From: Deltaproteobacteria bacterium
Lineage (GTDB): Bacteria; Desulfobacterota; Desulfobacteria; Desulfobacterales; Desulfosalsimonadaceae
DNA: 11,581 nucleotides
Reading direction: 5' to 3'
Assembly (NCBI GenBank): GCA_024280875.1
Contig: JAJRPH010000015.1
Span: 1 to 11,581, forward strand
Shown: piece after piece, positions 6,687-11,581 of the stretch
Layout of the letters: every line of letters starts with the position of its first letter
Position numbering within the stretch: the first letter of the stretch is position 1
Notes under the pieces: model-generated
The model's input: the letters and a program-made list of their open reading frames with translations, nothing else
Told to the model about the DNA's origin: nothing
Databases searched by the model: none
Program-made: the position numbers and the translations under genes

Positions 6687-8921
6687 ATGCGGGTAGACCT
6701 GACCGGTCAGATTGAACGAATCACTTATACCAACCCGGAAAATGGATATACCATCGCACGGGTGAAAGTCCGGGGAGAAAAACGGGTGGTCACCGTTGTG
6801 GGAAACCTGATCGACCCCTTGCCCGGGGAGATTGTGGAGCTGCAGGGCCGCTGGAAGAGCCATCCGAAATATGGCGAGCAGTTTGAAGTCGAAGAGTACC
6901 GGACCACCGTGCCGGCAACAATCCATGGCATTAAAAAGTATTTGGGCTCAGGCTTGATTAAAGGGATCGGTCCGGTTATGGCCGGGCGCATCGTCAACCG
7001 GTTTGGTAAAAAAATACTCGATATCATAGAAAATAAGATAAACAGGCTGTCTGAAATCGACGGGATCGGCGATAAACGGATTGAAATGATCCAGACAGCC
7101 TGGGAAGAGCAGAAAGAAATCCGGTCCGTGATGATGTTTTTACAGTCTCATCAGATCAGCGCCGGATATGCCACCAAAATATTCAAGCAGTATGGTGACC
7201 GTTCCATAACGGTGGTCACTGAAAATCCCTTTCAGCTGGCAACGGATATCTTTGGTATCGGCTTTATGACCGCCGACAAGATCGCCGCCAATCTCGGTTT
7301 TTCAAAAGATTCTCCCCTGCGTATTCGAGCCGGAATTCTGTATGTCTTAAATGAACTCTTAAGTGACGGCCATGTGTATTATCCTTATCTAAAATTAATC
7401 GGAAAATGTTCTGAAATACTTGAAGTCTCCGGGGATCTTGTTGCCGCAGAACTGAAGCAGGTTGCCGCAGACAAACAAATTGTCATTGAAACAGAAGAAG
7501 ACACTCTGTCCGAAAATCAGGACGACCCACGGGCCGTATATTTGGCCGGATACCATTTTTGTGAAACCGGCATATCCTATATGCTAAAGTGTTTGATGGC
7601 CACCCCAAAGGCCGCCCGATCAGTTGATGTCAATCAGGCGGTAAAATGGGTGCAGGAACAGCTTGATTTCTGTCTGGCGGAAAATCAGAAAAAAGCCATT
7701 TTATCTGCCGTTCAAAGCAAACTCATGGTTATTACCGGTGGTCCCGGAACCGGGAAAACGACGATCATCCAGGCAGTTTTGAAGATCTATCAACAACTGC
7801 ACCTGAATATCCTTTTGGCCGCGCCTACCGGCCGGGCGGCAAAGCAGATGAGCGAAACCACCGGTTTTGCAGCCAGAACAATCCACCGGATGCTGTCATT
7901 TAACTTTCACAGCGGAGGGTTTCAGAAAAACGAAAAAGATCCTTTGGAGTGTGATCTATTAATTATCGATGAAGCCTCCATGATCGATACGGTATTGATG
8001 CATCACCTACTCAAAGCGGTGCCGCCGGAAGCCACGCTGATTCTGGTTGGGGACGTCAATCAGTTGCCGTCTGTCGGTGCCGGAAATATTCTGGCCGATA
8101 TTATAGCATCCCATGTGGCGCCCGTTGTCCGATTGAATGAAATTTTCCGTCAGGCACGGCAAAGTCAGATTATTGTAAATGCCCATCTGATCAATAATGG
8201 ATTTCTGCCGAAAATAGACGTTGAAAATGACGAGAATACGGATTTCTATTTTATTGCCCAGGAATCACCGGAACGCGTGCTTGATATTATTCTTGAACTT
8301 GTCGCAAGCCGGATACCCAAAAAGTTTGGTTTTGACCGGATTGATGAAATTCAGGTACTTTCTCCGATGCATAAAGGACTGGTCGGGACCGTCAATCTGA
8401 ACAGTGAACTCCAGAAACGCCTGAATCCGCAGAAAGACAGTATTGTATCCGGCAATACGGCGTTTTTCTGTCATGACAAGGTGATGCAGATCCGCAATAA
8501 TTATGATAAAAATGTTTTTAACGGAGATATTGGACGGATAACTGAGATCAACCGGGAAACCCGGGAGGTCATGGTTGGGTTTGATGGTCGAATTGTCCTC
8601 TATGACTTTACTGAGCTGGATGAGGTTGTGCCGGCATATGCCATATCCGTTCATAAGTCCCAGGGGTCTGAATATCCGGTGGTCATTATTCCGGTGCTGA
8701 CCCAGCATTATATCCTGTTGCAGCGGAATCTTATTTATACGGCGGTCACTCGGGGACGTCGGCTCGTTATTCTGGTGGGTACCAAAAAAGCGCTGGCAAT
8801 TGCAATTAATAATGATAAAACCCAGCAACGTTTTACCCGGTTAAAAGATCGGTTGCAGGGAAAAACATATCATCGTTTTTCTGATGTCGAAGTTCCGGTG
8901 GCAATGATTTTTCGCGATTGA
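6687..8921 (+). CDS. recD2: RecD2-type SF1B DNA helicase
   Basis: A 744-residue RecD2 helicase, full length for the family. Order: N-terminal OB-like domain (about 1-75, opening LTGQIERITYTNPENGYTIARV), helix-hairpin-helix segments (about 84-107 GSGLIKGIGPVMAGRI and 118-138 LSEIDGIGDKRI), then the ATPase core. Walker A is GGPGTGKTT at 351-359, Walker B IIDEAS with D428 and E429. GDVNQLPSVGAGN forms motif III, LNEIFRQA follows, AYAISVHKSQGSE is motif V and TAVTRGRR with R689 is motif VI. RecD2 unwinds DNA 5' to 3' without RecB and RecC and supports repair and replication. ATG 6687 gives the family-typical N-terminus; ATG 6651, overlapping the TPR gene by 20 nt, is possible. An apparent longer frame back to 6549 lies inside the TPR gene and is not real. 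Confidence 0.92.
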   Translation: MRVDLTGQIERITYTNPENGYTIARVKVRGEKRVVTVVGNLIDPLPGEIVELQGRWKSHPKYGEQFEVEEYRTTVPATIHGIKKYLGSGLIKGIGPVMAGRIVNRFGKKILDIIENKINRLSEIDGIGDKRIEMIQTAWEEQKEIRSVMMFLQSHQISAGYATKIFKQYGDRSITVVTENPFQLATDIFGIGFMTADKIAANLGFSKDSPLRIRAGILYVLNELLSDGHVYYPYLKLIGKCSEILEVSGDLVAAELKQVAADKQIVIETEEDTLSENQDDPRAVYLAGYHFCETGISYMLKCLMATPKAARSVDVNQAVKWVQEQLDFCLAENQKKAILSAVQSKLMVITGGPGTGKTTIIQAVLKIYQQLHLNILLAAPTGRAAKQMSETTGFAARTIHRMLSFNFHSGGFQKNEKDPLECDLLIIDEASMIDTVLMHHLLKAVPPEATLILVGDVNQLPSVGAGNILADIIASHVAPVVRLNEIFRQARQSQIIVNAHLINNGFLPKIDVENDENTDFYFIAQESPERVLDIILELVASRIPKKFGFDRIDEIQVLSPMHKGLVGTVNLNSELQKRLNPQKDSIVSGNTAFFCHDKVMQIRNNYDKNVFNGDIGRITEINRETREVMVGFDGRIVLYDFTELDEVVPAYAISVHKSQGSEYPVVIIPVLTQHYILLQRNLIYTAVTRGRRLVILVGTKKALAIAINNDKTQQRFTRLKDRLQGKTYHRFSDVEVPVAMIFRD

Positions 8922-8951
8922 AAAAAGGATATAAAAGCTGTATATTTTTTA

Positions 8952-8980
8952 TTGACATAAATTAAATAAACATATATCAA
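8952..8980 (+). promoter_or_regulatory. Sigma70-type promoter for the tRNA pair
   Basis: A perfect -35 box TTGACA at 8952-8957 is followed, 17 nt later, by TATCAA at 8975-8980 (matching four of six -10 positions). The region is AT-rich and ends about 34 nt before the first tRNA, a usual distance for a stable RNA operon. A slightly different -10 (TATATC at 8973) is possible. Confidence 0.6.
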
Positions 8981-9013
8981 TCACATTTTATGTAGACGCA
9001 GTGAAAAAAAATT

Positions 9014-9089
9014 GGGTCGTTAACTCAGTCGGTAGAGTATCTCCCTTTTAAGGAGAGAGTCATTGGTTCGAGCCCAATACGACCCACCA
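9014..9089 (+). tRNA. tRNA-Lys(UUU)
   Basis: A complete cloverleaf: acceptor GGGTCGT pairs with ACGACCC, the anticodon stem TCTCC pairs with GGAGA, and the seven-base loop CTTTTAA contains anticodon TTT. The T-arm reads ATTGG-TTCGAGC-CCAAT, and the CCA end is encoded (9087-9089) after discriminator A. Total length is 76 nt including CCA. It is probably co-transcribed with tRNA-Glu 15 nt downstream. Confidence 0.96.
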
Positions 9090-9104
9090 TATAAATTTGC
9101 TTGC

Positions 9105-9182
9105 GTCCCCATCGTCTAGCCTGGTCCAGGACACCGGCCTTTCACGCCGGCGACAGGGGTTCGAATCCCCTTGGGGACGCCA
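9105..9182 (+). tRNA. tRNA-Glu(UUC)
   Basis: Acceptor GTCCCCA pairs with TGGGGAC, anticodon stem CCGGC pairs with GCCGG, and loop CTTTCAC holds anticodon TTC. The T-arm has AGGGG-TTCGAAT-CCCCT. Discriminator G and an encoded CCA end at 9182. Length is 78 nt including CCA. A strong terminator begins 9 nt downstream. Confidence 0.96.
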
Positions 9183-9190
9183 CTTATTTC

Positions 9191-9227
9191 AAAGGGTTAA
9201 GTCAAATGACTTAACCCTTTTTGTTTT
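9191..9227 (+). terminator. Intrinsic terminator of the tRNA-Lys/tRNA-Glu operon
   Basis: A perfect inverted repeat, AAAGGGTTAAGTCA at 9191-9204 and its complement at 9207-9220, separated by two bases, is followed by a T-rich run (TTTTTGTTTT). In RNA the innermost pairs would open to form the loop. It follows the tRNA-Glu end directly. Confidence 0.88.
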
Positions 9228-9504
9228 GGGGAGCATTTTTCCAACCCTATTTCCAACCTTTTGAGATGTTTTATCCCCCCCTCCGGTCTTTTTTTATGCA
9301 CCGGGTAGTGACCATAATTTATTTTTAAAAATTTGTATATGATCGGCGTCTTTTCAACAGATCAGCCAGCTCCTTAACAATCAGAGCACATAAATAGTGC
9401 AAAATAGAAAAACTGTCGATTCTACCCCAGAAAATGAACATGAAAAAGCCGACATGGAATAATATTCGGTATTTTTGCAGAAATATACACCCTTGATTTT
9501 ATTA
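9228..9504. other. Non-coding gap between terminator and tRNA-Leu fragment
   Basis: I see no convincing gene here. An 8-bp direct repeat TTCCAACC occurs at 9239-9246 and 9251-9258. A 38-residue minus-strand frame (9441 to 9325) ends in a basic tail KELADLLKRRRSYTNF and could be the end of a decayed gene, but has no ribosome binding site I trust. The rest is AT-rich. Confidence 0.4.
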
Positions 9505-9559
9505 TGGTGCCGGAGGCGAGACTTGAACTCGCACTCCATCGCTGGTGGAGGATTTTGAG
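9505..9559 (-). pseudogene. 3' half of tRNA-Leu(CAA), truncated at the anticodon loop (att-like scar)
   Basis: Read on the minus strand, this stretch begins with an anticodon loop CTCAAAA (anticodon CAA), then the 3' anticodon stem TCCTC, a long class II variable arm with a GCGA loop, a T-arm GCGAG-TTCAAGT-CTCGC, the acceptor 3' strand CTCCGGC, discriminator A and CCA. The 5' half is missing: the sequence upstream (TTTCCGGT) cannot pair with the anticodon stem, and no GCCGGAG 5' acceptor strand occurs nearby. A copy that starts exactly at the anticodon loop and runs to CCA is the usual product of tyrosine-recombinase integration into a tRNA gene. Confidence 0.85.
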
Positions 9560-9708
9560 ACCGGAAATGAAAAATTATGATTTTTCAACAATTTTAACAT
9601 GTTGAAACGTTGGAATTTTTTTTGAACTTTTGGTTTGGTTTTTACGTTTGAGTTATGCAGTATTGATAACCGTGCTCTATCCACCACCATGAAAAGAATA
9701 TTTCCCCC

Positions 9709-10389
9709 TCAATCGATCAAGTGAAGCGTATTGGCCAATTCGTTTCTATCGCCTGGTTCGACGGGAAAATGTTGAGCCAAAAGTTCACCGCAACGTAAGA
9801 TACCATTACGCATTCCTTCCTCAGGATTACCCCTTTTAAAACCGGAGATAATGATGTCACTCAGCTCCTCCCAGTCATTCTGTGACAGCTTGGAAGTGAT
9901 AGTGTCGTCTCCGACTACGTGCACCATATGCTCGTAAAGCGAGACATAGATGAGGATTCCGGTAGCTTTTTCGGTTGCACGTATCTTGAGCCGTTGAAAA
10001 GTTTCACGGGCTCGACGTTCCACCTCCTCCTGCATCTCACGTTTTGTAATCAGGGGTAGCCGTAGCAGAGGGAAATGGCTTGCCAGGGCAATGCCAATAA
10101 AAAAGGTGACTACCAGGATCGTAAGCACCATGAGAAGGTTGATACTGAAAGCGGGTGTTCCACTCCATCCCTCTGCGGAGAGGTTTATTCCCTGAAACCA
10201 TCCCCATATACACCCAAGGACCAGCAGCGAGAACAAAAAGGCGAACAGGTCTTCCGCTCGGTCATAACGGCCCGAAGCGCTTACAACTACCGGGACCACT
10301 TCAGCCGATGTCATTTTTTCAACCTCGCTGATGGTGTCTTGGATATTGTTGATTTCATTTTTGTTAAATAATTTTGTCGCATTTTTCAT
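9709..10389 (-). CDS. Membrane TPM-domain protein
   Basis: A TPM-domain (TLP18.3/Psb32/MOLO-1) protein of 226 residues from the preferred start. The N-terminal part has the family strand SAEVVPVVVSASGRYDRAED. Two membrane segments are inserted, at about residues 48-66 (LFAFLFSLLVLGCIWGWF) and 82-104 (SINLLMVLTILVVTFFIGIALAS). The domain resumes with RRARETFQRLKIRATEKATGILIYVSLYEHMVHVVGD and ends FKRGNPEEGMRNGILRCGELLAQHFP. Biochemical role in bacteria is unsettled; a plant relative has phosphatase activity. ATG 10389 is preferred, with GGTGA 5 nt upstream; ATG 10401 would add four residues and overlap the previous gene by 7 nt. It is the second gene of a two-gene minus-strand operon. Confidence 0.8.
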   Translation of the reverse strand: MKNATKLFNKNEINNIQDTISEVEKMTSAEVVPVVVSASGRYDRAEDLFAFLFSLLVLGCIWGWFQGINLSAEGWSGTPAFSINLLMVLTILVVTFFIGIALASHFPLLRLPLITKREMQEEVERRARETFQRLKIRATEKATGILIYVSLYEHMVHVVGDDTITSKLSQNDWEELSDIIISGFKRGNPEEGMRNGILRCGELLAQHFPVEPGDRNELANTLHLID

Positions 10390-10394
10390 AATAG

Positions 10395-11141
10395 TCACCA
10401 TGATCCTGTTGCACCCCCACCGCCGGAAAAACCGCCCCCAAAGCCTCCGCTACTCCCCGAATTTGATAACATGGCTCGAATGATGAAAAAGAGGAAGACA
10501 CCAAGGGCCGCAATTAGCACCCAGGCCCACCCTTTTCGCCCCGTTTTGAATAGATTGATGATCATTGCAACCACCAGGATAAGGCCACCGATTAGCGCGG
10601 GCCAGAACCACCAAGGGGCTTTCGCCTTAGGCAATTCGAGACCGCGTGCCATAGCATCCAAACCTCGCACCCCATTAGCGATACCACCTGCGAAATCCCC
10701 TCGTTTGAAGGCAGGAACGATGAGCTGATCCATCACTTGCTGGGCCTGATAGTCGAATTCCCGACCCCACTCGGCCCCCAACTCGATGCGTGCCTTGCGG
10801 TCTCCTCTGGAGATAATTAGCAGGATACCATAGTTGCGATCTTGCCAACCTATGCCCCAGTGGTCGAAGAGTTCGGTCGCGTATTGCTCAATGCTATAGG
10901 TCACTGCATCATGACTTGCTAACGAAGGAATGGTGACCACATAGAGCGGTATTTTCTCCTCGCGAAGTAACGCCGCTGCTTTTTTATCAATCTGCTCCCC
11001 GGTCTCCGGATTGATTAAATCAGCATTGTCCACATAGTAGTGCTCCGAAGGTGGCTTATCGGGGAAAGTGACACCAAATGAGCACAGCGGCACCAGCAAT
11101 ATAAGGAGTGGCAGCAATGTTATAGTTGTTTTTCGTTTCAT
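10395..11141 (-). CDS. Secreted/membrane TPM-domain protein (YgcG-like)
   Basis: A 248-residue protein. A signal peptide (KRKTTITLLPLLILLVPLCSFG, about residues 2-23) exports a TPM domain at about 35-165, with VDNADLINPETGEQI, IPLYVVTIPSL, DRNYGILLIISRGDRKARIELG and FKRGDFAGGIANGVRGLDAM. Two membrane segments follow at about 177-198 and 204-222, then a glycine-rich tail SSGGFGGGFSGGGGATGSW, which is the hallmark of YgcG-like proteins. The cysteine at residue 20 is not in a good lipobox. Family members often lie with a LemA gene and another TPM protein; here the second TPM gene follows with overlap or 5 nt spacing, but no lemA is upstream within the window. An AAGGA lies 14 nt upstream of the ATG, rather far. 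Confidence 0.85.
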   Translation of the reverse strand: MKRKTTITLLPLLILLVPLCSFGVTFPDKPPSEHYYVDNADLINPETGEQIDKKAAALLREEKIPLYVVTIPSLASHDAVTYSIEQYATELFDHWGIGWQDRNYGILLIISRGDRKARIELGAEWGREFDYQAQQVMDQLIVPAFKRGDFAGGIANGVRGLDAMARGLELPKAKAPWWFWPALIGGLILVVAMIINLFKTGRKGWAWVLIAALGVFLFFIIRAMLSNSGSSGGFGGGFSGGGGATGSW

Positions 11142-11496
11142 AATGAGTTTTCCAATCCTTAATGGTGAAAATTATCCGAGGCAAAAATTATTGAGATAAG
11201 CCATATATCATAGAGGATAGCCGTGCTTTGATAACAGTGCCCTATCATCTTTTGATTTATACGCATTTATAATGGTTATAGCATTAGTTTTAAGTGAACA
11301 AGCTTGATTTGAATAAAATCTCACCAAATTATACACATACACCACTTTTCCCGAAAAACAAAGTCATTGTATTATAAAAACCGAGGGTTGTCTATTGAAA
11401 GGTTAGGAATATCAATGACTTAACCGAATATCCACCATTTCATAGCAGGATCAATTCGATATCTAAAGAGTAACAACCATTTACATTATCTAAACT
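11142..11496. other. AT-rich non-coding region upstream of the TPM operon
   Basis: No gene is seen on either strand. It should contain the promoter of the minus-strand TPM operon, but I cannot pick boxes with confidence; AT-rich TATAA-like tracts occur around 11260-11285. Positions 11228-11246 match 9663-9681 at 17 of 19 bases in the same orientation, so imperfect direct repeats flank the TPM pair. The stretch runs into the inverted repeat copy at 11497. Confidence 0.5.
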
Positions 11497-11581
11497 TGAT
11501 GGCTTCGTAAAAAGTCCAAATTCTGTGTTGCGCTTCATCCTTCGTTTCTTCATGGTACGCTAAGTACAAATCATCACTCAG
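11497..11581 (-). repeat. Palindromic repeat element, inverted copy 2 (cut by window end)
   Basis: The reverse complement matches 160-244 at 83 of 85 positions (differences opposite 206 and 216). The copy holds the outer arm with TCCAAATTC, the GTAC-GTAC centre and the start of the other arm. It ends only because the window ends; the remaining arm probably continues to the right. Confidence 0.9.

Noticed and set aside
8265..8828. Minus-strand 187-codon frame inside recD2
   Set aside because: It is a shadow of the helicase core motifs on the other strand.
8921..8950. AT-only terminator after recD2
   Set aside because: ATATA/TATAT stem of 5 A-T pairs before a T-run is too weak to call.
9502..9690. 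Minus-strand 62-codon frame across the tRNA-Leu fragment
   Set aside because: Its C-terminal third is tRNA sequence read as protein (VRVQVSPPAP from the T-arm and acceptor end), so it is an artefact.
9560..9690. A group I intron splitting an intact tRNA-Leu
   Set aside because: No 5' half with the GCCGGAG acceptor strand is found upstream on the minus strand. GTGGTGGA at 9683-9690 is an 8-base coincidence without the acceptor strand.
1..11581. CRISPR array, toxin-antitoxin pair, retron or phage-defence cluster
   Set aside because: No regularly spaced repeats, no reverse transcriptase and no paired small genes with such motifs were seen. MoxR/VWA pairs occur in some defence systems, but no nuclease or other effector is adjacent.

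Overview
The window looks like chromosomal DNA from an anaerobic Deltaproteobacterium, most likely a sulfate-reducing Desulfobacterales member (Desulfobacterota). This is inferred from gene content (PilZ, stand-alone MetE-like core protein, MoxR plus CoxE-like VWA pair, YfgM-like TPR protein, RecD2) and from a dispersed palindromic repeat of a style I associate with those genomes. No marker gene fixes the taxonomy.

Layout: (1) 1-244: an unassigned reading frame entering from the left runs into an imperfect palindromic repeat. (2) 341-8921: eight forward genes. They encode a PilZ c-di-GMP receptor, a 95-residue orphan with one CxxC, a MetE/UROD-fold methyltransferase-like protein, a MoxR AAA+ ATPase coupled to a CoxE-like VWA protein, a secreted double-SH3b protein, a PfkB-family sugar/nucleoside kinase, a membrane-anchored TPR protein and the helicase RecD2. 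Tight spacing links MoxR to VWA (1 nt), VWA to SH3b (24 nt), SH3b to kinase (95 nt, with a possible leader ORF) and TPR to RecD2 (16 nt). (3) 8952-9227: a promoter-like site, tRNA-Lys(UUU), tRNA-Glu(UUC) and a strong intrinsic terminator. (4) 9505-9559: the 3' half of a tRNA-Leu(CAA) on the minus strand, cut at the anticodon loop, which is the typical scar of a tRNA-targeting integrative element. (5) 9709-11141: a minus-strand pair of TPM-domain membrane/secreted proteins with no LemA partner. (6) 11142-11581: AT-rich non-coding DNA ending in a second, inverted copy of the left-hand repeat.

The forward block reads as ordinary core chromosome: signalling, a MoxR/VWA chaperone-like module, envelope proteins, nucleotide or sugar phosphorylation and DNA repair. 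The part right of the tRNA-Leu fragment looks like accessory DNA, supported by the att-like scar, the isolated TPM pair and the repeat. The least ordinary signals are the tRNA-Leu fragment, the 85-bp inverted repeat bracketing about 11.25 kb, and the altered metal sites in the VWA and MetE-like proteins. I did not find a clear new defence, CRISPR, retron or secretion system.
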